64,000 nucleotides of DNA from NCBI RefSeq assembly GCF_001931485.1, contig NZ_MSDV01000071.1:62001-126000 (forward strand), in the 5' to 3' direction. Position 1 is the first letter of the stretch. Each line of letters starts with the position of its first letter. This document shows positions 1 to 8,429 of this stretch, one piece after another. The notes below the pieces were generated by a model. The model was not told where the DNA came from and searched no databases. It saw only the letters and a program-made list of their open reading frames with translations. The position numbers and the translations under genes were made by a program. Origin of the DNA: Burkholderia sp. SRS-W-2-2016. Its GTDB lineage: Bacteria > Pseudomonadota > Gammaproteobacteria > Burkholderiales > Burkholderiaceae.

Positions 1-1
1 C

Positions 2-928
2 GCGCTCAATTCGCGCGGGCACATCTTCGTGCTGTCGCGCGGCAACACGACCGGCCCCGCGTATGGCGCGGCCGCCGCGCAATTGCTCGAGTTCGGGCCC
101 GACGGCCGCTTTGTGCGCGAGATCGGCCACAACCTGTATGCATGGTCGTTCGCGCACACGGTGAAAATCGACCGGCACGACAACATCTGGGTCACCGACA
201 AAGGCTCGGACATGGTGATCAAGTTCACGCCGGAAGGCCGCGTCGCGATGGTATTCGGACGCAAGCAGGAAGCGTCGGACGAAGACACCGCGCCGCTCAA
301 GCATCCGAATCCGCCGTTGCCTGCCGAACCCGGGCGTTTTCGCCAGGTCACCGACGTCGCGTGGGACAAAGCCGGCAATACCTACATTAGCGACGGCTAT
401 ATCAACTCGCGCGTCGCGAAGGTCGATAGCGACGGCAACTGGTTGAAATCGTGGGGCGATCGAGGCACCGGGCCGGGGCAATTCCATACGCCGCACAGCA
501 TCGCGGTTGATGCGAACGACCACGTGTATGTCGCGGATCGCAGCAACCGGCGGATTCAGGTATTCGATACCGAGGGCACGTTTCTGCGCCAGTTCACGAT
601 CGATGTGCCGGTGCCGCCGGATGCGCGGCCGGCAATCGGCAATATGCCGAGTGAAGCCGAGATTGCCGCCGGCACATTCGCGCCGGGCTCGCCGTGGGCG
701 ATCTGTATTTCGCCGGGACCGCAGCAAGTACTCTATTCCGCCGATGCGTTTCCGGGCCGCATTTACAAACTCTCGCTCGATGGAAAAGTACTCGGGGTAC
801 TCGGCAAGGCTGGTAAGCAGCCGAAGCAGTTCGGCTGGATTCATCAGATGGCGTGCCCGGCGGAGAACACGCTATTTGTCGCGGAGTTGCTGAACTGGCG
901 GATTCAGAAGCTGGTGTTGCATGGGTGA
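2..928 (+). CDS. NHL-repeat beta-propeller protein (5' end outside window)
   Basis: The frame is open from the first bases of the window, so the true start lies to the left. The visible 308 residues hold several NHL/six-bladed propeller repeats, recognisable as D-x-x-G/N-x-x-Y/W-V-x-D patterns such as 'DRHDNIWVTDKGSD', 'DKAGNTYISDGYINSR' and 'DANDHVYVADRSNRR'. This arrangement matches peptidyl-alpha-hydroxyglycine alpha-amidating-lyase-like NHL proteins of bacteria, which are usually periplasmic. Any signal peptide would be outside the window. The substrate is unknown and lyase activity should not be assumed. It converges with the next gene, leaving only 9 bp between the two stop codons. Confidence 0.85.
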   Translation, partial: ALNSRGHIFVLSRGNTTGPAYGAAAAQLLEFGPDGRFVREIGHNLYAWSFAHTVKIDRHDNIWVTDKGSDMVIKFTPEGRVAMVFGRKQEASDEDTAPLKHPNPPLPAEPGRFRQVTDVAWDKAGNTYISDGYINSRVAKVDSDGNWLKSWGDRGTGPGQFHTPHSIAVDANDHVYVADRSNRRIQVFDTEGTFLRQFTIDVPVPPDARPAIGNMPSEAEIAAGTFAPGSPWAICISPGPQQVLYSADAFPGRIYKLSLDGKVLGVLGKAGKQPKQFGWIHQMACPAENTLFVAELLNWRIQKLVLHG

Positions 929-937
929 GTGGTGGGG

Positions 938-2434
938 TCAGCGCCCCAACCGCTGATTAAAATCCCCGTCCAGCTTCGCCAGCGAATCATCGATATGCCG
1001 GCGATTCCCATCGATCCACTTCTGCTGTTGCGCGACGCGCGCCTTCGCTTCCTTCAACATCCGCGCCATTTCCGCGGGCTGCGGCCCGCCCACCGTCGCG
1101 CGATGATTGACGATCGCAACCGGGTCGAGCGTCGAGCGGAACTCGGCTTCGCTCATCGGCAATTCACCCGCGTAGGGCGTATTCGCGACGGTCTCGCGAT
1201 AGATACGCTGCGCGTCCGCATACGGAAAATCGAGCGGCTTGATGTCCTTCTGCCGCGCATACCCGACCAAGTTCGACGCGAAATGATGGCCGACGCGGAA
1301 CGGCAGTTTGTACTTGCGCATCAACACATCGGCCACTTCCTGCGAGGCCGTCCAGTCGCTATTGAGTTCTTCGAGCGCGCGGTCCGGGTTGATCACGAGT
1401 GCATTCATCACCGTCTGCCAGCCCTTCAGCGCCGCGATACCGCTGTCGATCATCTCGGTGTTCGCCTTCTCGTCTTTCGGATCGGCCATGCCCGGCGGCA
1501 GATTATGCGCCTGCAACACCACGCCCTCGGCCTGCGACAACGCGCTCGACGCCTGCGAGCGCGTGCGAATCAGCAGCCCGGGATTACGCTTTTGCGGCAT
1601 CGCGCTCGACACATAAGTATTGGCGCCGCCCTCCTGCAACAGGATCCACGGCCGCGATTGCGCGTATTGCGTCATCACGTCCTGAATGAAACTGCCGGTA
1701 TGCAGCGCGACGCTGGTGACGAGCGCGCTCGCCTCGACCGGTTCGTCGACCGATGAAATCTGCGCCGCGTCGTACGCGTTGTCGACGATCGCATTGAAGC
1801 CGAGATAGTGCGCCATGCGCTCGCGATTCAACGGCCAGCTGGTGCCGTTGAGCACCGTCGTCCCCATCGACGAACGATCGACCCGCACGTACGCCTCGCG
1901 GATGCGCTGCGCGTCGCGGTCGAGCCCGGCCGCGAAACCGAGCAGATAGTGGCCATAGCTATTGGGCTGCGCGGCGACGCCGTTCGTATAGTTCGGCACG
2001 ACCGTCGATGAATACCGATCCGCAAGACCGACCAGCGTCGCGGTGGTCCTGTTCAACTGGTCGGCGAGATTCAGCAGATCGTCGCGCAGAATCGCCGAAC
2101 GATACGTGGCATGCATGTCCTGGCTCGAACGTCCCGCGTGCAACAACGTGACGTCTTCACCGGCCGCCTTGATCAGCAACGGCTCGAATGTAATGACCGT
2201 CGACGGACGTTTTGCGCCGGGCTGATTGCCGTCGGCAATGACTTTCGCGACTCCGGCGGCAAGCCGCGGCGCCATCGATTTATCGAGCAGACCTTCGTCG
2301 GTATTGATAACCAGCGTGGCTTTGTTGATTTCGCCGAGCCAGAAGAATTCGTCGCGAGGCGCGAGCTGTTGGGCGAAAACGGGAGAGGCGCACAGCAGTA
2401 CTGCGGCGGGGAGAAGCGAGGAGGAAAGTCTCAT
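938..2434 (-). CDS. Exported argininosuccinate/adenylosuccinate lyase-superfamily protein
   Basis: 498 residues. The N-terminus is a clear Sec signal peptide ending near residue 21 at 'SPVFA|QQL'. The mature protein belongs to the fumarase/aspartase/argininosuccinate lyase superfamily. The signature loop 'SSAMPQKRNPG' (Met at residue 279) matches the family's GSSxMPxKxNP catalytic loop, and the length fits the family. Superfamily members eliminate fumarate or a related product from a succinyl adduct in the cytoplasm, so a periplasmic member is unusual and its substrate is unknown. The start is the ATG at 2432-2434, preceded by a purine-rich stretch. It is transcribed alone, convergent with the NHL protein gene. 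Confidence 0.8.
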   Translation of the reverse strand: MRLSSSLLPAAVLLCASPVFAQQLAPRDEFFWLGEINKATLVINTDEGLLDKSMAPRLAAGVAKVIADGNQPGAKRPSTVITFEPLLIKAAGEDVTLLHAGRSSQDMHATYRSAILRDDLLNLADQLNRTTATLVGLADRYSSTVVPNYTNGVAAQPNSYGHYLLGFAAGLDRDAQRIREAYVRVDRSSMGTTVLNGTSWPLNRERMAHYLGFNAIVDNAYDAAQISSVDEPVEASALVTSVALHTGSFIQDVMTQYAQSRPWILLQEGGANTYVSSAMPQKRNPGLLIRTRSQASSALSQAEGVVLQAHNLPPGMADPKDEKANTEMIDSGIAALKGWQTVMNALVINPDRALEELNSDWTASQEVADVLMRKYKLPFRVGHHFASNLVGYARQKDIKPLDFPYADAQRIYRETVANTPYAGELPMSEAEFRSTLDPVAIVNHRATVGGPQPAEMARMLKEAKARVAQQQKWIDGNRRHIDDSLAKLDGDFNQRLGR

Positions 2435-2546
2435 GTCGGGCGTATTGAATGCGCGTTATTGGAATTGAACACGCCCGATTATAGAGGCGGCGCCCGCGCC
2501 CGCTCGTCATTCAGACGCGAGCACGTAGCGCCGCTGTAAAGCGCTT

Positions 2547-2990
2547 TTAGTCGTCGTAGCGACGATGCTTATGATGGCGCTTGCCGCCGTGGTAGCCGCG
2601 CGAGCGGTCATCCGCGTACGAGTTCGAGCGCGAGATGTTGCCGCCGAGTGCCGAGCCCGCGCCGCCGCCGAGCGCCGCGCCGACGAGGCCGCCGGTACGG
2701 CCGCCCATCGCGTTGCCGGCCGCGGTACCCGCGCCGCCGCCCAGTGCGCCGCCGATGATCGCGCCGGTACGCTCACGACGATTCGACGTGACCGCGCCAC
2801 CCGCGCCGCCGCCGAGCGCGCCGCCAATCACCGAACCGGTGCTGCCGCCGACCGCGCCGCCGAGTGCCGCGCCGGCCACACCGCCGACCGCGCCGCCGAG
2901 CATGTTGTTCATATCGCCGGCCAGTGCCGGCAACGACGCCGCGGCGGTCAACGCTGCCACGGCAACCATCTGGATGATTTTCTTCGACAT
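2547..2990 (-). CDS. Glycine-zipper outer-envelope protein
   Basis: 147 residues. The chosen ATG (2988-2990) gives a textbook signal peptide starting 'MSKKIIQMVAVAAL' and ending at 'LPALA|GD'. An upstream in-frame start would add 27 residues that spoil the signal peptide. The mature part is almost entirely GGxxGxxxGG repeats (for example 'GGAVGGVAGAALGG'), the hallmark of glycine-zipper (Gly-zipper_2, OmpA-like/SlyB-like) proteins. The C-terminus turns basic and histidine-rich ('GYHGGKRHHKHRRYDD'). Glycine-zipper proteins sit in the envelope and often respond to stress. The role here is unknown. Confidence 0.75.
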   Translation of the reverse strand: MSKKIIQMVAVAALTAAASLPALAGDMNNMLGGAVGGVAGAALGGAVGGSTGSVIGGALGGGAGGAVTSNRRERTGAIIGGALGGGAGTAAGNAMGGRTGGLVGAALGGGAGSALGGNISRSNSYADDRSRGYHGGKRHHKHRRYDD

Positions 2991-3163
2991 ATCGGCTCTT
3001 TGTGTTTTGGAGTAAGACGGCGCCGAGTATAACGGGGCGATCGAAAGCTGGCTGTAACCAGCCGATTCCAAGCCGGTAAGACGTGTAACAAAATGAAGCG
3101 GAGCCGGTAATTTTTTCGGATTTGTAATCGCAGGCCGCTACGCGCGAATAGAGTGAAAAGAGC

Positions 3164-3198
3164 GAAAAGAAAAAGGCCACTCGTTGCGAGCGGCCTTT
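3164..3198 (-). terminator. Rho-independent terminator of the phosphatase gene
   Basis: The hairpin AAAGGCC-a-CTCG / CGAG-c-GGCCTTT with a TTG loop (3172-3198) is followed on the minus strand by a T-rich tract (3164-3174). It lies about 38 bp after the phosphatase stop codon. Confidence 0.8.
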
Positions 3199-3235
3199 CT
3201 GCGGATGCCGGCGTGTTCGATGGGTTCTATTTCTA

Positions 3236-4942
3236 TTACCCGCGCCGTTTCTTTTTCAATTCGATCTTCTCGAACAGTTCGTAGTCCGGCGTCGGCGTCT
3301 GATCCGCACCCGGCGCGTGGTAATAGCTCATCGTGATCTTCGTCTCGCCGCCATGCTCGCCCGGATCGTAATCGAATACGGCGATGCCGTAGCCGGTACC
3401 GGTGTCGCGTTGCGCGGACCAGATTGCATCTTCCACCGCATCGGCGCTCGCCCGCACGAAAGTGCCGGGAGCCGTGGTCGACGGTACCGGACGATTCGGT
3501 TTCGTGAAGATGCGCGCCTGCGGCAGACCCGTGCCGGCATCGACGCCGTACACGTCGAGCGGCGCGCTGGTGCCCCCGCCGCCGAGAATCAGGTGGATCG
3601 TGCCGTGACTCGTATCGAACGTCGACGCGCCGGCCGAGACCGCCGACATCACCGGCTTCGGCTGCAACGTATCGACGGGGCGCCCCGTCGCAATGTCCGC
3701 GCCCTTGTTGTGATTGCAGCCGCGCACCGGATAGCTGCGCTCGTAATCGTGATCGTGGCCGCACACCACGAGGTCCACGCCATAGCGATCGAATAGCGGC
3801 AGCCACGCTTCTCGAATGCCCTTGTCGGAACCGTTGCCGGTCTGCGAAGAACTGAGCGCATCCTGATGCATCTGCACGACGATCCAGTCGACGTCGTTAT
3901 CGTGCGCCGCGTGCTGCAGTACTTTTTCGAGCCAGCGCGTCTGCTCGCCATTGCTATAGCCGCGCACGTAAAGCGAAGTACCCGCCGGAATCGGCGCATT
4001 GCCGGTACTCGCAACCGGCGTCAACGGCGCCGGGCCCGCGACGAATGCGGCGGCATCCTGATAGACGACGTCGTCCGCGTCGAGCGATACGAACAGCACC
4101 GAGCCGACCCGGAAGCTATACCAGCGGCCCGGAAAACGCGTGTGATTGTCGGGCAGCGAGTAGCGCGACAGATACGACGCAAGCCCCTGCTCGCCGTTGT
4201 TGAATTCGAGTTCGTGATTGCCCGGACACGGCATCCACGGCCGCATCGACGCGGAACTCTGCGCGTTGTTGCCGAAGTCGCGCCACACTTCCGGTTGCTG
4301 CAGCGGATTCAGATTCGCGTAGCACAGGTCGCCGTTCAGCAAATGGAACAGCGGCTGGAAGCGTTCGACCGCCTGCACCGCGAAGCGGCTTTGCGGCGAC
4401 GACAACACCCAGTTGGTATTCGGCGTCGCGAGATCGCCGTAGCTGGTCCAGCGAAACGGCACGCGGCCGCGCGGCGCGGTGCGAAAACTCGCGCTGAAAG
4501 GCTGCGATCCGTTGCTGTCGTTATCGGCCGTCACTTCGTACTGGTAGTTCGTGTCCGGCTTCAGATCGCGCAGACGCGCGTGATAGTTGAATACGACCTC
4601 GCCGTTGAGGCCGTCGGTGTAGTTGTTTTGCACCGCGTGCACGATGTGCCGGCCGTGGTCGCGGCCGTTGCCGCTCACACGCACCTGCGGATTGACCGCG
4701 GGCGCAAGCGACGACCACGACACCGTTACTTCGCTGGTCGGATCGTTGCCCCACGTCAGATGGATCTGTTCGGGCGTGCCGTCGGGCGTGCCGCTATTCG
4801 CAGCGCGCGCACTCGACGCGAGCGCGCCTGCCGCCGAGGCGAGACCCGAGACGCCGGCGAACTTCAGAAAGCCGCGACGTGAAACGATCGAGGCGCCCTG
4901 TTCATCGGCGGATGAAGCGTTGGTGTTCTTTCTGTTCGACAT
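3236..4942 (-). CDS. TAT-exported purple acid phosphatase-like metallophosphoesterase
   Basis: 568 residues. The N-terminus has a twin-arginine signal 'SRRGFLKFAG' followed by a hydrophobic stretch ending 'SSARA'. Next comes a fibronectin-type purple acid phosphatase N-domain ('PEQIHLTWGND', 'SEVTVSWSS'), then a calcineurin-like catalytic domain. Visible metal-ligand motifs are GDLCY (Asp205), GNHE (Asn242/His243) and 'CGHDHDYERS' near residue 395. The enzyme should hydrolyse phosphomonoesters in the periplasm. The ATG at 4940-4942 is preferred to an upstream TTG that adds 13 residues, because it places the twin arginines at the usual distance. It is a single-gene unit with a strong terminator. 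Confidence 0.85.
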   Translation of the reverse strand: MSNRKNTNASSADEQGASIVSRRGFLKFAGVSGLASAAGALASSARAANSGTPDGTPEQIHLTWGNDPTSEVTVSWSSLAPAVNPQVRVSGNGRDHGRHIVHAVQNNYTDGLNGEVVFNYHARLRDLKPDTNYQYEVTADNDSNGSQPFSASFRTAPRGRVPFRWTSYGDLATPNTNWVLSSPQSRFAVQAVERFQPLFHLLNGDLCYANLNPLQQPEVWRDFGNNAQSSASMRPWMPCPGNHELEFNNGEQGLASYLSRYSLPDNHTRFPGRWYSFRVGSVLFVSLDADDVVYQDAAAFVAGPAPLTPVASTGNAPIPAGTSLYVRGYSNGEQTRWLEKVLQHAAHDNDVDWIVVQMHQDALSSSQTGNGSDKGIREAWLPLFDRYGVDLVVCGHDHDYERSYPVRGCNHNKGADIATGRPVDTLQPKPVMSAVSAGASTFDTSHGTIHLILGGGGTSAPLDVYGVDAGTGLPQARIFTKPNRPVPSTTAPGTFVRASADAVEDAIWSAQRDTGTGYGIAVFDYDPGEHGGETKITMSYYHAPGADQTPTPDYELFEKIELKKKRRG

Positions 4943-5282
4943 GTCCGGTGTTGTTGTTGAGGTGGAAGAATGCCAGCGCAAAACAACGCGCCGCGGCGCG
5001 AGCGCGGACGGTGAAGACGAACGATCGTAGCCGCACGGCGATGACAGCTCGATGAAAACTTCGGAACAGAAAATGAGCGAACAGACTCGCCTGCCATTAT
5101 CTGAATGACAGCCGACGAAAGGAAAACGAATGAATTAATGCGGATATCGAAACGGCATTCTGTTTCGATCGGCCTGAAGGGGATTTGAAACTGAAGGGTA
5201 CTTGAAAAACAACCGCCGGGCGGCCGGTGCATCGCGGTATTGAGTCCCGTGCATGCAACCGGCTCGACTACCCGGTTTGCAC
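4943..5282. other. Intergenic, no gene seen
   Basis: 340 bp between the phosphatase start and the next stop codon. It should hold the phosphatase promoter (minus strand), but I cannot name convincing -35/-10 boxes. An imperfect CCGG-based inverted repeat at about 5260-5281 may end transcription of the small gene to its right. Confidence 0.4.
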
Positions 5283-5504
5283 TCAGGTCTGTGCGCTCGT
5301 ATCGTCCGAGGCTTGCGCGCTGTCGGCGTCCTGCGCGTCTTCTTCCTTCTTTTCCAGCAGCAATTCCAGCTTGCCAGCGCCTTCGAAACCGGCGATCGCC
5401 GCGATCCCTTTGGTCAGCAGCCCCGCTTCCGGGTCGACTTTTTCCGCTGCTTCAACGGCTGCCACCGCACCCGCGATCTTGCCCACTTCGTCCAGAAGTC
5501 CCAT
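5283..5504 (-). CDS. Small acidic-tailed protein of unknown function
   Basis: 73 residues, beginning 'MGLLDEVGKIAGAVAA'. The ATG at 5502-5504 has a GGGAG Shine-Dalgarno eight bases upstream, which decides the start over an in-frame ATG 11 codons earlier. The N-terminal half is an Ala/Gly/Val-rich amphipathic segment ('AIAGFEGAGKLELLLEKKEE') and the C-terminus is acidic and low in complexity. It has no signal peptide and no recognised domain. It resembles small conserved Burkholderiales hypothetical proteins in size and composition only. Confidence 0.6.
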   Translation of the reverse strand: MGLLDEVGKIAGAVAAVEAAEKVDPEAGLLTKGIAAIAGFEGAGKLELLLEKKEEDAQDADSAQASDDTSAQT

Positions 5505-5634
5505 CACGCGCTCCCACAAAAATAAGTGAAAGCGCATCGTCTCACGAACGTCCGGCGGTGTCGTTAAATGTTAATGGGTTTTACATTAGTCACCGAAAAG
5601 CGGCAATTAAGCAGTCGAATAGCGATTTACGCTG

Positions 5635-6054
5635 CTACTGCGCGGGCGGCTGCGGATTGTTCGCGGGATTCGTGTCGTAGCGGGAAAAACTGACAATTTC
5701 ATTTCGATCCGCGAGTTTCGATAGTCCCGCTTCCAATGCATCGGCAACCTCCTTGCCGTACACCTCGTCGCCATTCACATAGATCGTGAACGAATGCAGA
5801 TATTTCTGTTTCTTCTGCGGGTTCTCGATGGTCTGCCGCGTCCATTGATATAGCCGAAAGTTCTCAGTGCCCGCTTTTTCGGCTTCGCTCACGTAGTCCG
5901 CGAATGCATCGAACTGGCATTTGAGCGTCGCGCGATGCTCACTCAACAATTCGCCGAGCGCGGGACAGGTCGCGCCCGACGGATCCGCGCGCAATGATTT
6001 CGCCAGTTCCGTCGAGGCGGTAATACGGAGTTGAAATTGCAGCGCAGAAGACAT
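5635..6054 (-). CDS. Conserved hypothetical cytoplasmic protein
   Basis: 139 residues starting 'MSSALQFQLRITAS', with no signal peptide or membrane segment. The composition looks globular: a predicted N-terminal strand, a helical centre with two Cys ('ATCPALGELL', 'LKCQFDAFADY') and a strand-rich second half ('YLHSFTIYVNGDEVYGKEVADALEAG') followed by a Pro/Asn/Gln-rich tail. I do not recognise the family. It lies between two unrelated genes on the same strand, 63 bp from the GGDEF/EAL stop codon, so read-through from that gene is possible. Confidence 0.6.
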   Translation of the reverse strand: MSSALQFQLRITASTELAKSLRADPSGATCPALGELLSEHRATLKCQFDAFADYVSEAEKAGTENFRLYQWTRQTIENPQKKQKYLHSFTIYVNGDEVYGKEVADALEAGLSKLADRNEIVSFSRYDTNPANNPQPPAQ

Positions 6055-6117
6055 CGCGACCTCGATAACGTGACTGGCACTACTGCGTGGCGCAACGAGG
6101 AACCAGGCGCTCGCGCG

Positions 6118-8052
6118 TCAGCTCCTGTAGTCGACCGGCATATCGACCGCGGCGTCGCTGCGCTCGATTTCATCGCTGCACATCGGCTTGCCGAGCAGAT
6201 AACCCTGCGCATGCGTGCAGCCGCACACCCGCACGAAGTTCAGCTGCTCCTGGGTTTCGATCCCTTCGGCCGTGGTCGGCATGCCGATCTCGCGCGCGAG
6301 CGCGACGATGCCTCGCACCACGGCCGCCGACTCGCGGCGATGCAATGCTTCCCTGACAAACGAGCTGTCGATCTTCAGCTTGTCGAACGAGAAACGCACC
6401 AGTGTCGACATCGTCGAAAAGCCGGTGCCGAAATCGTCGAGCGCAAGGCCGATACCCAATGCACGCAAGCGCATGATGTTGCGGCGGGTCACTTCGTCGT
6501 CGTTCAATAGCGCCGTTTCGGTCACTTCGAGATTGAGCCGCATCGGCGGAAGCCGCGTCTTGCGCAGAATCGCCGTCACCGTCGACGCAAACGACTCCTC
6601 GCGCAACTGCACCGGCGACACGTTGACCGCGACGATCACCTTGTCGCGCCACGTCGCCGCCTCCATGCATGCCTGCAGCAATACCCATTCGCCCAATGCG
6701 AGGATCAGCCCGGTGCGCTCGGCGGTCGGAATAAAGGCGGACGGCGACAGCTCTCCGCGCGTCGGATGATTCCAGCGCAGCAGTGCTTCGCGGCCCGACA
6801 CCGCGCCGCTGGCGAGGTCGACGATCGGCTGATATTCGATGCGCAGCCCGCTAAACGACTTCAGCGCACCTTCCAGATCGCTGCGCAGCAGACTCAGGCT
6901 CTCGTCGGACACGTGCTTCTCGGCGTCGAACATCACGAACGCGCTTTTGCCGTTGCGCTTGACCGCATACAGTGCGCGATCCGCGCAAATCAGCAATTGC
7001 GGCCCGGTCTTCGCATGCTCGGGATACAGCGCGACGCCGACGCTCGCGCCGATATGCACGAGCGCCTCGCTCAGCACGAAGGGCCGCGCCAGTACTCTGA
7101 CGATGCGATCGGCCAGTACCCGCACGTCGCGCTCCTCCGCGGCGCCGTCCGCGATCGCGACGAACTCGTCGCCCGCGAGCCGGCCGACCTGATCGCCGCC
7201 CGGCAGCAATTCGCGCAACCGGCTCGCCGCTTCCTGAAGAATCTGATCGCCGGCCGCATGGCCGAGGCTGTCGTTGATCGCCTTGAAACCGTCCAGATCG
7301 ATCAGCAGCACCGCGAACGGCTGATCCTGGCGCGTCGAGCCCTTGCCGGTGCGCTCGAACAACAGTTCGCTGATGCGCGCGCGATTCGGCAAGCCGGTCA
7401 GACTATCCTGGCGCGCAAGCCGATGACTGTTCTCGCGCGCGAGCAGCAACGCCACCGTATCGCGATTGCTGCGTAATGCAACGGTAAAAAAGCCGGCCGC
7501 GCAAAACGGCGCCTGAAACAGCAGCACGAGCTTGCCGTTACCGGGCGACATCGCCGCGCCGATACTCAGAAGACTCAGAATAAAGACGATCTGCAATAAC
7601 GCGAGCCGCGGCGTACTCGCATTGCGTCCGGCCAGTCCGCCGATCACGCCGACCGCGCAAACGTTTCCGAGTAGAAAAAGCGTGGGATTTCCGCTGATAT
7701 TGCACAGTAACGTGCCAAACCCGAATAGCACGCTCCACAGCAAACTCGCGAACAGAAATGCGGAAGTCGGCGTGGGCCGGCCTTGCGCGGCACGCGTGCG
7801 GCATAGCCAGATCAGCACGAGCCGCGCAATCAGCAACGCGACGACGGCAATGCCCCACGCGGCATAAAGCGGAATCGGATAGAGATAGAACGCGGTCGCG
7901 CAAACGCTGAGTTCGCAGATCGACGCAAAGATGATCGACGCGGTGCGCGTAAACAGATTGGCAAGCAGAACCTGCCGGTTATCCGGACTCAGGTTCTGAG
8001 CGGAAGACACCACCCACTTGAAAAATGGAGACCTTGGTTCGGTAAAGGCCAT
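6118..8052 (-). CDS. Membrane-anchored GGDEF/EAL cyclic-di-GMP protein
   Basis: 644 residues. About six hydrophobic segments (residues ~30-195) anchor it in the inner membrane. A GGDEF domain follows, beginning near 'DSLTGLPNRARI', with the active-site loop changed to AGDEF (293-297). An EAL domain then runs to the C-terminus with the intact signature EALLRWNH (Glu422) and 'DDFGTGFSTMSTLVRF'. The EAL domain should hydrolyse c-di-GMP. The first Gly of the GGDEF motif is replaced by Ala, so cyclase activity is uncertain and the domain may act as a GTP sensor. No periplasmic sensor domain is visible. The ATG is at 8050-8052. Confidence 0.9.
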   Translation of the reverse strand: MAFTEPRSPFFKWVVSSAQNLSPDNRQVLLANLFTRTASIIFASICELSVCATAFYLYPIPLYAAWGIAVVALLIARLVLIWLCRTRAAQGRPTPTSAFLFASLLWSVLFGFGTLLCNISGNPTLFLLGNVCAVGVIGGLAGRNASTPRLALLQIVFILSLLSIGAAMSPGNGKLVLLFQAPFCAAGFFTVALRSNRDTVALLLARENSHRLARQDSLTGLPNRARISELLFERTGKGSTRQDQPFAVLLIDLDGFKAINDSLGHAAGDQILQEAASRLRELLPGGDQVGRLAGDEFVAIADGAAEERDVRVLADRIVRVLARPFVLSEALVHIGASVGVALYPEHAKTGPQLLICADRALYAVKRNGKSAFVMFDAEKHVSDESLSLLRSDLEGALKSFSGLRIEYQPIVDLASGAVSGREALLRWNHPTRGELSPSAFIPTAERTGLILALGEWVLLQACMEAATWRDKVIVAVNVSPVQLREESFASTVTAILRKTRLPPMRLNLEVTETALLNDDEVTRRNIMRLRALGIGLALDDFGTGFSTMSTLVRFSFDKLKIDSSFVREALHRRESAAVVRGIVALAREIGMPTTAEGIETQEQLNFVRVCGCTHAQGYLLGKPMCSDEIERSDAAVDMPVDYRS

Positions 8053-8429
8053 GACCTGCGCATTCAGCGGTTAGTGGGTCGAACCGGCACGTGGGTCGCC
8101 GTGCGATTCAACGATTACGAGAATGTAAAATATCAGATCAATTCGCGCAATCGCCGCACGTCATAATTCCATACGTTTGTTTGAAGCATTGCTCCATTCG
8201 CTGCCTGCGCATGGCCCCCGGAGGCGTCGAACGGCTCGCGCCGCGCACGCCTACCCGCAGGTTGATGCGCCGCAACGGCGGCAGGCCGTGGCAGGCTCTG
8301 GCGCGCAGCACGGCGGACGCGGTGAACGCGGTGAACGCGGTGAACGCGCAAAAAAAGAGGAAGAGCCAGGCTCTTCCTCTTTTTGCTGAAACGCGCCGCC
8401 GCGCCCCGCGAGCGAGGCGCGCGAACCGC
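8053..8429. other. Intergenic with triple 9-bp repeat and terminator
   Basis: 377 bp that must hold the promoter of the GGDEF/EAL gene (minus strand). It also contains three perfect tandem copies of GCGGTGAAC (8319-8345), and the transporter terminator described separately. I see no convincing ORF. Confidence 0.5.
8350..8385 (-). terminator. Terminator of the sugar ABC operon
   Basis: A near-perfect inverted repeat, A-run-GAGGAAGAGC / GCTCTTCCTC-T-run, with a three-base loop. A-runs on one side and T-runs on the other let it work on both strands. It lies about 45 bp beyond the binding-protein stop codon. Confidence 0.85.
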
